NCBI RefSeq assembly: GCF_030247185.1
Contig: NC_080571.1
Coordinates: 209,804,880-209,868,879 of the forward strand
Direction of reading: 5' to 3'
DNA from: Malaya genurostris
Lineage: Eukaryota > Arthropoda > Insecta > Diptera > Culicidae
DNA length: 64,000 nucleotides
Position numbers and translations under genes: made by a program. The notes under the pieces were generated by a model that had not been told where the DNA came from, ran no database searches, and was given only the letters and a program-made list of their open reading frames with translations. Positions 33,212-43,725 of the stretch are shown piece by piece. Positions within the stretch are counted from its first letter, which is position 1, and every line of letters begins with the position of its first letter.

Positions 33212-34508
33212 AGGAGTGTATCGATAAGTAGTTAGCAATATTCAGTCAGTTATTACTCTGAAATGGCTTAATTTTTTGCAGCGTGTTTTGCTGTGACATG
33301 TTTGTTTACATGTTAATAACAGCTGCTCAATCGATTGGTTTCGGACGGTTTATCGTTTCAATGATGAGTCGAATTGATCCGGAAACGCGAAAGAAAATTC
33401 TGCACACTTGGTGCTCAGAAAGTGGTGTTACGTACAACGAAATTGCAAAACGGGTGAAAGTGCACCACACCAGTGTCAAAAATACTATCGAGAAGTTCGA
33501 TAAGACCCTTCCAATGAAATATTTGCCCCGATCCGATAGGAAAACGGGTCCCAGCCAGGCCGGCCGGGACTTAAAAGTGGATGAGTACATCAGGAAAAAC
33601 CCATCGGCGTCGACGCGGGATTTGGCCAAGCAGTTCAACACCAGCATCGGGATGATTCAACGGATCAAAGTTCGGAACTCCCTGAAAACGTACAAGAAAC
33701 AGAAGGTGCCGAAAAAGTCCCTGGTACAGCAAGTTCAGGCCAAAAGAAAAGCGCGAAAACTGTATAACCGGATTCTACAGAATAAAGACGGATGCATACT
33801 GATCAACGACGATACCTACGCCAAGGAAGACTCTCGAGCGCTGCCCGGACCGCAATATTATGCGAAATCGGTGTACCAGGACCTGGACAACGCTGACACC
33901 AAGGTGGTGATGGAAAAGTTTGGGCAGACGGTGTTGGTCTGGCAAGCAATTTGTACCTGTGGTTTGCGGTCGTCGATTTTCTTCACGAAGGGCACAATTA
34001 ACGCCAATGTGTACGAGGAAGAATGTTTGAAGAAGAGAATGCTGCCACTGTACAGAAAGCATAAGGCTCCTCCTCTCTTCTGGTCGGATTTGGCTTCAGC
34101 CCACTACGCCAACTCCGTTCTACAGTGGTTGTCAAAAAATAATGTACAATTCGTGGAAAAGGACATCAACCCACTGAACTGCCCGGATCTTCGGCCAATT
34201 GAAAGGTATTGGGCAATTGTCAAGCGGCACTTTCGGAAGGAAGGTACAGTGTCCCAAAACATGCAGGAGTTCAAAAAAAAAAACTGGACTGCTGCCACCA
34301 GGAAAGTCACAAAAGTAACTGTGCAGAATTTAATGAAGAATGTCCAAAGTGCGAGCGATTTACAGAAACTAGGATTTTCTTCAATATAATCAGTGAAATG
34401 CATAAAAATGTAATTTTTCTACAATATATCGAAAACTGATGTCAAAAGCTGTTTTTTTCGCTTTTTATTCAATAATCAATGTTGCTAACTACTTTTCGAT
34501 ACACTCCT
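33212..34508 (+). mobile_element. intact ITmD37E-type transposon
   Basis: Inverted ends of about 30 bp ('aggagtgtatcgataagtag' then 'ttagcaat' at 33212; complement of 'aggagtgtatcgaaaagtag' then 'ttagcaac' ending 34508) differ at only a couple of positions. The element is flanked by TA (33210-33211 and 34509-34510), the expected target duplication. At 1297 bp it carries one uninterrupted transposase gene. Confidence 0.96.
33364..34389 (+). CDS. ITmD37E transposase, intact
   Basis: Predicted 341-residue DDE transposase of the IS630-Tc1-mariner superfamily. It would bind its own inverted ends and cut and paste at TA in the nucleus. I chose the ATG of MSRIDPETRKK (another ATG lies one codon upstream) because it aligns with the start of the 7.7-kb relative. 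The frame is open further upstream, to 33283. N-terminal HTH about residues 18-45 (VTYNEIAKRVKVHHTSVKN); second HTH about 83-105 (TRDLAKQFNTSIGMIQRI); basic linker about 108-132. Catalytic triad: D149 (INDDTY), D242 (FWSDLASAHY) and E280 (LRPIERYW), with exactly 37 residues between the last two. An A11 run near 34272 encodes KKKN in frame. No stops or shifts are seen. Expression is not shown. Confidence 0.95.
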   Translation: MSRIDPETRKKILHTWCSESGVTYNEIAKRVKVHHTSVKNTIEKFDKTLPMKYLPRSDRKTGPSQAGRDLKVDEYIRKNPSASTRDLAKQFNTSIGMIQRIKVRNSLKTYKKQKVPKKSLVQQVQAKRKARKLYNRILQNKDGCILINDDTYAKEDSRALPGPQYYAKSVYQDLDNADTKVVMEKFGQTVLVWQAICTCGLRSSIFFTKGTINANVYEEECLKKRMLPLYRKHKAPPLFWSDLASAHYANSVLQWLSKNNVQFVEKDINPLNCPDLRPIERYWAIVKRHFRKEGTVSQNMQEFKKKNWTAATRKVTKVTVQNLMKNVQSASDLQKLGFSSI

Positions 34509-34514
34509 TATTTG

Positions 34515-34875
34515 AAAATATGTTACACGTTTCTGTATGCAATGCATTTGGTAAATCTACTGCCCTCAGCCTATTCTGGAAGCAAACAGAATTTATTCAC
34601 CTTTTTCTAATCCTACATAAGTACAAAAGAAAAACAAATATTGTAAGAGTTTGACAAATTGTTAGCCTGTTGCTATTGGTGTGAATTCAGTACGTTTCGA
34701 TGGCATGTATATGTATACATTTGTGTTACAGTTTTTGAGGGACGGATGCGGGTTAAACGAATGTGGATTTTTTAGCGATGTTCAGGAATTCTTTCCTTGC
34801 GCAACATTTGAATCTGTATTTTTCAGGAGAAATAAAATACAGATTAATCTGTATACGTGGCAACACTCGCACGGC
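34515..34875. other. noncoding, no feature seen
   Basis: AT-rich DNA between the transposon and H copy B. The left end of H copy B could lie within it. Confidence 0.3.
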
Positions 34876-34879
34876 ATAT

Positions 34880-35615
34880 TTCGAGGCGATACCCATCTAG
34901 TATAAAGATGTGTTCTACATCGATACTTTCATTTTCGCATTGCGAGAGAGCTTTGCTTTCGTAATTGAATGTGTTAGTGAAGGCGCAATCTTGATATCTT
35001 CGAGCAGCAGTGAACAGTGCTCCCATGACGACTGCCGACTTCCACTGGCAGGCTTTTGCGTGAGATCTTCGATGTTGCTCTCCCGTAGGCCATATGTCTC
35101 GTTTCGATAAGTGGTACTCAGACAATGATGCACAAAGGTGAAATATTCGTCTTTTATATCGATGCATACTGCATCTCGTATTCAGAACGCGTTCTGATTG
35201 GTAGGTGTTAACATGGGTCAGATCAGCCAGGTTTTCCATTAGTATACTATTGAAATACTTCAATGTTGTTGCAATACAAGTTGAAAAATTTCGAATCTAT
35301 TGGTAGGTAGATTATATAAATCCTTCCACAGATCACTGAGCTATGAGTTTTCAAAATACGAGAAAGACAAACACACGTCATGAGTTCTCCTCTTGATACC
35401 AAACATGTCAGAAAAGTTTAATTTAGAATTATTTGAGAATATGTCATACAGCTGAAAATTTTATCACAATATTATGATCATATTTCCGGTGGCCTGTAGC
35501 AAAAATTATGTTGATACGTTGGATACAACAAGATAGATTCACGATCAAAAACTTGTCACTCTCTCAGAGGGTAATTTTTGAAAAAGCGCCCCACAGTAAA
35601 GTAAGTCGTATTCAC
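34880..35615 (+). repeat. histone-associated repeat H, copy B
   Basis: Carries the shared H block: 'cagaacgcgttctgattggt', 'agtatactattgaaatac', 'gatcactgagctatgag', 'gaaaagtttaattt', 'cactctctcagagggtaat' and the terminal 'gtaagtcgtattcacgac'. Its variable end (34900-35190) differs from copy A. On the minus strand it has a CCAAT/TATA-like promoter and possible histone H3 traces. The right end runs directly into a mariner coding fragment. Confidence 0.7.
34920..35170 (-). pseudogene. possible histone H3 remnant with promoter
   Basis: On the minus strand 'ccaatcagaacgcg' and 'tataaaag' precede a leader sharing 'gagagcaacatcga' with H copy A. Further on, 'cgcaaaagcctgccagtgga' could derive from the H3 RKSTGGK region. 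'ctgctcgaagatatcaagat' followed by 'tgcgcc' resembles the H3 LFEDTNLCA codons. Frames are broken and the middle of the gene is missing. This is a weak, by-eye call. Confidence 0.3.
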
Positions 35616-35800
35616 GACAAAAAGAATTTCGTGTGTTGATGAAACACTGAAAACTAACAAATATCCCGAAAATGCTCTCAAAAGTCTCGTTATGTGAAAT
35701 GGAACAGTGAAGCTGCAGGAGATAACTGCCATCGTGGAAATATCAAAACAAATGTTATTCGCAATTTTGCATGATCTTTTTAAAATGATTTTTGTAAACA
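35616..35800 (+). pseudogene. mariner transposase scrap
   Basis: 'aagaatttcgtgtgttgatg' reads KEFRVLM, the usual mariner N terminus. A little further on, VKLQEITAIVEISKQMLFAI matches the mariner second HTH region (KL.EIA..L.IS..). The sequence between them is deleted or decayed and nothing downstream is recognisable. Confidence 0.75.
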
Positions 35801-37780
35801 ATTTTTACAACGCTTTTTCTAAATTAGATACAAGATTAAAAGGCCACTGCCACATTACACCACAAGCCGCTAATCCTGATTTCAATGTAGTAATATCTAG
35901 CAAAATAATTAATCATACTTTTTCCGACTTCACTTACTACGACTCCTCCGTTCGTCACGAACCAAATCGCAGTAGCTGCCCTCCTGTCTAGGCGAACGTC
36001 AGCACCTATTTGTTCGACAAATCGTTTAGCAAAATCTATAGCACTCCATTTTACTCAAGAGGATCAATCCGGCAACCGGAGAGAAAAATCGTGTCGTATC
36101 ATGACGCCGTGGATCGTTAGTGTAATGCACTCTCGCCGGCATCCAACCGGCGATGTAACGACAGTTACAAACTCAATCAATCTTCAGCATATTATGACCG
36201 ACGCACAACTGGCTACTGGGCCTGACCCGGGCAATGCGGTGCAAGTTTTGATCTTGATGTTTAATGCATTAATCTGTCCGTTTGGCTAAACATACCATTA
36301 AATCATACGCGTTGCGTCGTCGATTATCGCTGCAGCAGAATCTTGGAATTGATTTGCGGTGCGGTGTTCGGCTTGCTAAACCGAGAGTCAGCCGCAAAAC
36401 GACCCGCTCAACCGATCGGCTGCAGTAGAGGTCTTGTCTAGTGCCAGTCATTCAGTCAGTCAGTCAGTCAGTCAGTTAGTTAGTTAGACCCAGTCACTAT
36501 CTTCGTTCACCAGGTCTCACTGCGAGGAAAAGACCCTCGATGAGCTCGTGACGAAGATGACTCTGGGATTATGACTTGGTTCAAATTGCAGCCGATCGGA
36601 GCGAGGGTAATAAAATGGGTTTCGTATTCCGTCCGGTATCAGATTTACGATTCGGTTAATGATAGTAAACAAGTTAATTATTGGGTTTTGCTGCAAGTGC
36701 TGTGAAGGTTGCAGCAAAAGGTTGCATATCTAACTAGGCAGATGTTTTATGAGTGGGCGACTTGTAGAATGCAGTGCTTGGCTGTACAAAGATGCTCTCA
36801 TGTTTAGAATCGTCAGGAGTAGTGACGTAATCGAGAAGTTTGCGGTGTAGGTTTTCATGTCAATCGATTTCATGATTTTTTTTTTACCTCGAGGGAAATT
36901 GAATATCCTTATTGATCAATGCGAATTGAACGCTATTCAGTAAAACTGTGAAGTCTCTTACTCGTACACTAATTGAAGATGGTGCACCACCAACCCAAAC
37001 CAAACATATGAAAAGTTCTAAACCTGAGTCAGTGTGCCCAGCATAAATAATTGTAGCGGTTTCAAAAATAAAAATGTATCAATTGCGTGATACAATTTCC
37101 GCCCATAGAAAGTACAGACTCCCTACAGGTTCATAACTCAATTGATCAATTCGATTCGTTATCACTAGCGCGGCAAAATCACCGGAGGGATAATCGCAGC
37201 ATGATGATGCTCGGTTGGGTGCCGTTAGTCAATGCACCAGATTCATGCAGAGGGCATGCAGATCGCACAAAATGCATGTCGCAAATGCAAATTCATCACA
37301 TGCTTTACCGTTGACCAAAACCGTCGGAAGACACGGACTTTACCGACCGGTTCATCGGAGGAGCGAATGGAATGAAGGATTTTTCACCCAGTATGGGGTG
37401 CTGGTCCTTTCGAGTTTGTTGAAGACATTTCATATGCTCCGTAGCTGGAAAACTATGCTGATTCGATGCGATCTTTTGATGCGACTGCGATGATGGCCGA
37501 TACAAGTTGCACCGGTGGTGATTCAATGCTGACACAATGTAGGTTTCCAATGATGATTAATAGCACCTTCTTGCGATAGGGATGGGGACGGGTTTTTTTT
37601 ATATAACCGGCTTTATTCAGTGTGACAAGGGAGCGTATTTTGAAACTGTTACTTTATGTTTTGAAGTATGTAAATATTTCAAATAGTACACCTAATCTTC
37701 CATTTACCAACTATTCAAGGTCGTGAAGAAATTCATGTTTTAACTTCACTTTTTCACTCGTTTTCCGTTTTGAAATTTAA
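35801..37780. other. unique-looking noncoding DNA
   Basis: No gene, terminal repeat or repeat-family copy recognised over about 2 kb. Composition is balanced between 36050 and 37560. This may be single-copy host sequence. Confidence 0.4.
36450..36487. repeat. (CAGT)n / (TTAG)n microsatellite
   Basis: Six CAGT units followed by three to four TTAG units. Confidence 0.95.
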
Positions 37781-38132
37781 GTAACACGGGCTGAAAAGTC
37801 CCGAGCCTAACACATAGATGGTGCTAGTTTTATTGCAGTCGCCTTTTTCAGTTAAGTTTTCAGCTAATCTTCAAAAGACATCTGTTAAAATTTCATGATA
37901 TTCTATTCATTAGTTTGTTGTTATTGTACTAAGAGAGACGCTACCAGGGCCGGTGAAAGAGGTGGGTACGGTGGGTAGTACTACCCACCCGAAAATTCCA
38001 ATGGTGGGTAATTATCCAGCTGAAAAATAATAGTAATATTAGTATCATTTATAACAAAAAAATAGTTTTATTGTAAATGAGAATAATAAATAAAATCAGA
38101 ACTTTAAAATACTAGTACTCAAGGTAGAGCAA

Positions 38133-38825
38133 GGATGTGAAGATATACAACAAAAAGGTGAGGCGTGACAATAATCATTTGAGCAAGCAGAAATCTTTTA
38201 GTGACTTAACTTTTACCTTCAACCAATGGGGTCGAGTTTAAGCATCTCATTCATGCAAATCACTCGAGTCTCTGATATGCCGAAAAGTATCGAAAAAGGT
38301 CTTTTACCATTTACTATACGAACCGGTAAAAGAAAAGTTACCAGAAGTTGTCAGTTTCTACTTGCGACAGCATTCTTATACACATTGAGTTCTTCACTGT
38401 ATGGACATTTTTCTCAATCTCTATACAGCTAGTTGAACATCAGAATGAGAGGTTTGTTCGAACTATTGCTTATGCCCCCAGAGTCACAGCGTGCTGGATG
38501 TTTAGACTAGGTTGCAAGCGGTATTCAGTAGCGCTACACTCACTTACTCACTTACTTTTTCACTATTAGAGATAGTGAAGAATTAATTGTGTACGAGAAT
38601 GCAGCCGCAAGTAGAAAGTAACAACTTCTGATAACTATTCTTTTATCGGTTCAGATAGTAAGTAAAAGACCTTTATCTGTATTTTTCGGCATACCAGAGA
38701 CTCGAGTGATTTGCATTGATGAGACGCTTAAGTTCAACTCCTCTTGCGAAAGTTAGTAAAAGATTTCAGTTGGCTAAAATCATCCTTGTCACATCTCGCA
38801 TTTCCATTCTTTATCTTCACATAAA
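38133..38825. repeat. inverted repeat inside hAT-like element
   Basis: Arms of about 220-240 bp. The left has 'gaaatcttttagtgac', 'gcaaatcactcgagtctctg', 'atatgccgaaaa' and 'gttgtcagtttctacttgcg'. The right arm carries their complements in reverse order (38600-38825). The spacer is about 230 bp. Probably a separate fold-back element nested in the hAT-like one. Confidence 0.85.
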
Positions 38826-39179
38826 TGAAATCACTCAAAATCTTTTGACGTAGGATTGCGTCTTTGTTTTCTATACCGGGGTACAAATTCAAAACATAGA
38901 AGTAAAACCATATAGACAGTGGTTAGGTTTTGAACATCTACAACTCAACTACGAACAATGTGTAATTCTCCCTGTTTTTCAAACCATTGTCATTCCTCTA
39001 ATTGATATGACGGTTTCGTATAAATTCAGTGTCGAATCGACTTGCACTCTGTGCGGTTCGATACTGCCGTAGAGAAGGTTGCTTCCACATCGTCCAAAAA
39101 GTTCAGGATCTAACTAGAAAAACAACATTTCTTGAGCAAACTTTCATTATTTTTTATCTAAATTGTTTATATCATACTT

Positions 39180-39740
39180 ATAGAATGATTTGTACATGGC
39201 CTTAAAATAGGCTTCAGTCTTTCAGATCATCAAATGACAAGTAGTCGCTGGGGGTTAGGTTATTGAGAATATGGTGGGTGAAGAAACAGATCGGTGCTCA
39301 ATACGTTCAATTTGGCTATTATTTTAATTGACTTGTGGCACGGTGCATTGTCTTGGTTAAAGATGATTTTTTCTGCTTCATATGAGGCCGCTTTTTACAA
39401 TTCCATTCTTCAAACGCATTAATAACTAAAAATATTTGTTGGTACTTCCTTTTCAAGGTAGTCGACGTTAATTATACCTCGAGCATCTAAAAACTGACGC
39501 CATACTTGTTGCAGCTACCTGTTTCGTTTTCCCCGTCTAAATGTTGAAACAATTCCGAAGAAAAAATTATAGATCCATGTTTCGTCCACTTTTTATTGCG
39601 ACTAAAAAGTGCCGACGAGCTCTCTGGATTGTTAATGCGTTGTTGCTTTTGATAGATTGTGAGCGAACGAGGCACCTATTTGGAATTTTTTTTTTTCATG
39701 CCCAGATTTTCGCATACGATCATAAAGAAACTCCAAGTTC
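39180..39740 (-). pseudogene. mariner transposase relic inside hAT-like element
   Basis: The minus strand shows, in scattered frames, a QKQQRI block before the first catalytic region, then GIVK..PHMKQK. An 'aaccaagacaatgcaccgtg' stretch (NQDNAP, second catalytic Asp) is next, followed by PPYS and a SDYLSF-like third motif and TEAYF. There are many frameshifts and stops, and no terminal repeats are recognised. It is distinct from the mariner that surrounds the hAT-like element. Confidence 0.8.
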
Positions 39741-40047
39741 ATTCGGACTTTGATTTTGTGTTCATCCATAACGATTATCAAAACTGGCTCACATTTTTTC
39801 CGGATGACTGCTTCATTTGGTCACGTTAAAATCAGAAAAACAAAATATCGAAAACGTTTCAAGCTTCGAATTTACGCGTTTCATGCAAAGTTATATCGAA
39901 ACAAAATATTATTTAAAAATCGACTAAATAATACTTCAAAATAGTGGATCGTTCTCCCTGGTACGGAAAATTACCCACCTGGGCTTAACATGTTTCACCG
40001 GCTCTGGACGCTACTTTTGTTATTTTCAGAACAATTAACAAAAAAAA

Positions 40048-41221
40048 GACTGGTCGGTAATGTCAGTGACATAACTGGATGTAGTGAATACGAAAACAAC
40101 TGACATGTTCCTTAACACTTCCGAATATCAATTAGTTGATCAATTGTATGAATTATGCAAGCATTTTCCTTTTCCACATTTTTCGCAAAAACAAAGAAGG
40201 CTTCACTTGATCTCGACCAAGTGCACAAATCTAACCAAACTGTTCTAGATTTTCACTAAAATGAGGACGTTTCCCTTCGATTTGCAAACAACAAATCCTA
40301 ATAGTTCTTTAGAAAATTTTTAGAGCCATTAGAACGGCTGATTTAGTGTAATGCTCTCCACCGTTGTTTTTTCATCAATGCAAACGACTGGCAGCTGTGA
40401 CGTAATCGCTCTTGTCGGAAGCAAAACTAGCTTTGCAAACGACACAAAATACATCTGCTCGCAGAATCATCTGCTCGATAGAATCAAAACTGATCCAATT
40501 TTTGTTGAGAGGCTTGTTTTTACCTGATTTCGTTTGTAGCTTTTTCACTAATGGGCTCCTAACGGCTATAAAAATAGTCGCATACAGAAGTTTAATGTCG
40601 ATTATTTCATTTCGGATTTGCATAATTTATTGAAAGAAACTATCAATATGCTGTAGGGATTCGTTTCTAGCATTCAGAAGGACCAAATTGAGGAACTCAC
40701 TACGATATTCACCACTTTTCGGAACATTTTTCTCGAACGATTTGTTGTACAGCAGCAGATATTTTGTTCTCTTCCTCAGAACGCGTTCTGATTGGCTGGT
40801 GTTGACATGGGTCAAATGAGACAGGTTTTTCAATAGTGTACTATTGAAATACTTCAATGCTTTTGCTATACACGTTTAAGTTGAAAATTTTTGATTCTAT
40901 TGGTAGTTAGATATATTATATATATCCTTTCACAGATCACTGACCTATGAGCTTTAAAAATACGAGAAAGGCAAACGCAAACTCTTTGATACTCGTTTAT
41001 ACCAAACATTTCAGAAAAGTTTAATTTTGAATTATTTGAGATTATGTCACACAACTGAATATTTTATCATAAAATTGTGACCATATTTCCGATGGCATGT
41101 AGCAAAAATTATGTTGATTCGTTAGATACAACAAGAGATATTCACGATCAAAAACCTCTCACTCTCTCAGAGGGTAAATTTTGAAAAGGCACCCCATAGT
41201 AAGGTAAGTCGTATTCACGAC
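40048..41221 (+). repeat. histone-associated repeat H, copy C
   Basis: Inserted in the A-rich tract at the start of the family C mariner gene, with 'acaaaa' on both sides. The right half matches copies A and B ('cagaacgcgttctgattggc', 'caatagtgtactattgaaat', 'gatcactgacctatgagc', 'agagggtaaattttgaaaag', 'gtaagtcgtattcacgac'). The left half (40050-40620) is unique to this copy, and no histone frame is recognised in it. About 1174 bp. Confidence 0.75.
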
Positions 41222-41906
41222 AAAATTGTGTTTTAATTTTACACTGCTTCTTGATAGGAAAAAATACCGTTCAAGCAAGTAGTAATGGCTTGAAAAGTGT
41301 TAAGGAGACTCCGCTTCGTCAGAAGCAATAATAAAACGTTGGTTTGCTGACTTCAAACGTGGTCGTAGAGGCACCGATGATGCAGAACGCAGTGGACGTC
41401 TAAACGAGTTGTTAACACCAGAAAACATAAACAAAATCCTCAAAATCGTTTTGAATGATCGAAAACTGTAGTTGTGTGAGTTAGTTTACTTCGTAAAGAT
41501 ATCAAAAGAACGTGTTGGTTTTATATTGCATGAGCATTTGACTATGAGAAAGCTCTGCTCAAAGTGGGTGCCACGTTTGCTCACTGTTGACCAAAAACGA
41601 GAATTTATTGACGATTTTTTTAGCAGTGTTGGGCCATGTTTAAACGTATCAAACAGGAATTTTTGCTTCGATATGTGACAATGGATGAAAAATGGATTCA
41701 TCACATCACTCCGAAATCGAAACGATCGTCATCTGCGTGAACAACAACTAGTGAACCTAGTCCAAAGCGCTCAAAATCACAACAATCGGCTGGAAAGGTT
41801 ATGGCCTCGGTATTTTGGGAGGTGCGTTGTTTAAAATTTATCGACTATCTTGAGAAAGGAAATATCATTAGCAGTGAATATTATATAGCGTTATTGGAGC
41901 GTTTAA

Positions 41907-43274
41907 GGGGCTGAGGCCAGTGTGTTTTAGGGTGATTTAGAGGTCTATTTTCACCCTTCAAACCTGATTTTCTCTGAAAATGTGACGAATATCAAAAATT
42001 AGTTTAGATTATTCTGTGAAAATTTCAGAATGATTCATTGACTTTAGCGGTTGGGAAAGTCTTTTTTCTGAAGGAAGAATTACATAGTTGAAAATGGCAA
42101 CTTTCAACTTGTTCCTTGAATGTGTCGCCTTCAAAAGCATGTATCAAAAACATACGTGTTGTCGCGATAAAAATGAAAGGAATGTTATTTTCGTGAAGGT
42201 AAGTCGATTTCTATGAACGCGTCATTGTTTTTGTTCCAGTTTCCTGGTAACATTGTCAAACAAGCGGTAGTTTTAAGGGGGGTTGGGTCTAAATGATGAA
42301 AAATATCATCATTTTTGAAAAAAAATTCAGAGTTATCGTGCAACAAAATAAATTCAATTTTTTGCATAATAAAAAGGATCATTCGAACAACATTTTGTAA
42401 TTTTTTTGTTGGAAAAATATGGAGAAATATGTCGGTGAAGGGGTATTTTTGAGAACGCTTCTTAAAAATCATGATTTGCGGTGTCCACTTTATCTCAGCG
42501 CAGACTGATAGGAAGTCAACAAATCAAAGCAGCATAGATAGAGCAGATGTTTTTCTAGACCCCAACGTTTCTGTTTTTTTTAAATTTTTTGAATTATTGG
42601 TGGTTGTTCAAAGTGAAAACTACGATTTTGCACGAAAAAATTCGCCATTTTGTAGCTGTAAAGCCTCCCCAAAGTAACAAACAAGGAAAAGGAAAACGTT
42701 TTTTATATGTAGAAAGTGTGTGCAAAATTTGAAAAAAAATTCGTTCAGTAGTTTTTGAATGACGATGGACACGGACTTTCAAAACCTGCTTTCGAGAAAA
42801 ACGCGTTCAAAGTTTTTTGTTTATAAAATCAATGGAAACAATTTATTATTCTAGGGTCTATCATTTTCACAAAATCATGTTTTTTCTTTTGTATTCTTTT
42901 ATAATGAAACATTTCAAGAATGTTTTGTTAAGTTTTTAAGTCGATCGAAGCAGAAATCTTGAACCTGTGTGACGAGCTCTTGCTTCTTCGTAGAATGAGA
43001 TAGCCATAGATAAAGGTCCATAACTTCCAGAGTTTCGTTCCAATAGGCTTGAAAATTTCACAGAAAATTTTTCAAATGTTTTACTATGAGAAAATAAAAA
43101 GAAAATATGGATTTTATGTGATGTAGTCAAACTTGTAACCGAAACTGTCAAAACTTTCTTGGCCATCCGGCCCAAGAAAGTTTTGATATTTTGCACATAT
43201 GCGAGAGAGCATGGAGAGAAATGTAATACGCAGAGCGAGTCACGTGGATATGCGCGACCTACTGGCATCAGCCC
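41907..43274. mobile_element. TTAA-flanked non-autonomous element
   Basis: The ends 'ggggctgaggccagtgtg' and the complement of 'gggctgatgccagtagg' are inverted. TTAA lies immediately outside both (41903-41906 and 43275-43278). Removing the element and one TTAA restores the mariner frame. TTAA duplication points to the piggyBac or Kolobok superfamilies (family knowledge). There is no transposase frame in its 1368 bp. Confidence 0.88.
43148..43186. other. perfect 15-bp hairpin
   Basis: 'tcaaaactttcttgg', a 9-nt spacer, then its exact complement 'ccaagaaagttttga', near the right end of the TTAA element. Confidence 0.9.
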
Positions 43275-43725
43275 TTAAAGGCTGAAATTGTAAAGAAACG
43301 ACCGCATATGGCAAAGAAAAAAAATGTTTCATCAAGACAACACACCGTATCACAAGTCAGTCAAAACTTGAACTTCGAGTTGCTCCCACATACACCGTAT
43401 TCGCCAGATTTGGCTCTCAGCGACTACTGGCTGTTTGCAGACTTGAAAAAAATGCTCCCCGGTAGGAAATTTTGCACGAATGAAGAGATTACCGCTGAAA
43501 CTGAGGCCTATTTTGAGGCCATAGATAAATCGTTATAAAAAAGTGCTATTGAAATGTTAGAGCGGCGCTGTAGTTATTGTGGTGCTCTTGATGGAGATTA
43601 TGTTGATAAATAAAGTTAATTCCGAACCAAAAAATTGTGTTCTCTTTATTACGCCCGGAACTTTTCAGCCCATGTGTAAGGTGACGAAGCGTTTTGCTTC
43701 AAAATCAAGGATAAATAAGTCGGTT

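Larger units (their letters stand above)
37945..40006. mobile_element. hAT-like non-autonomous element
   Basis: The ends are 'cagggccggtgaaa' and the complement of 'cagagccggtgaaa'. A perfect 8-bp duplication, gacgctac, flanks both sides (37937-37944 and 40007-40014). CAGGG-type ends with 8-bp duplications are the hAT signature. The 2062-bp element has no hAT transposase. Just inside the left end is a small inverted motif, 'gggtagtactaccc'. The interior holds a long inverted repeat (38133-38825) and a mariner relic. Confidence 0.88.
41222..43617 (+). pseudogene. mariner transposase (family C), heavily broken
   Basis: Before the TTAA insertion: a HCFL.GKNTVQAS-like N terminus, RWFADFKRGRRGTDDAERSG (partly decayed), KLRE-type HTH remnants, KISKERVGFILHEHLTMRKL and CSKWVPRLLTVDQK. 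The first catalytic Asp (VTMDEKWIHH) and SAGKVMASVFW precede the break. After the insertion: KKRPHMAKK, the second Asp (HQDNTPYHKS), the third (SPDLALSDYW) and a stop after GDYVDK. Multiple stops and frameshifts are present. With the TTAA element removed, the codons across the junction read ERLKAEIVKK, confirming the join. Confidence 0.88.
37784..43677 (+). mobile_element. mariner (family C) split by three insertions
   Basis: The 5' end 'acacgggctgaaaagtcccg' at 37784 (TA before it) is answered by the complement of 'acacatgggctgaaaagttc' at 43677. Original mariner sequence survives in four pieces: 37784-37944, 40015-40047, 41222-41906 and 43279-43677. They add up to about 1.28 kb, a normal mariner length. 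The interruptions are a hAT-like element, an H repeat and a TTAA-flanked element, each annotated separately. Confidence 0.9.

Noticed and set aside
34844..35263. 139-codon minus-strand frame
   Set aside because: It lies in a repeat (H copy B), and its frame does not follow the possible histone traces. No known domain.
36440..36490. CRISPR-like short regular repeats
   Set aside because: It is a simple CAGT/TTAG microsatellite. No spacers, and the sequence is eukaryotic.
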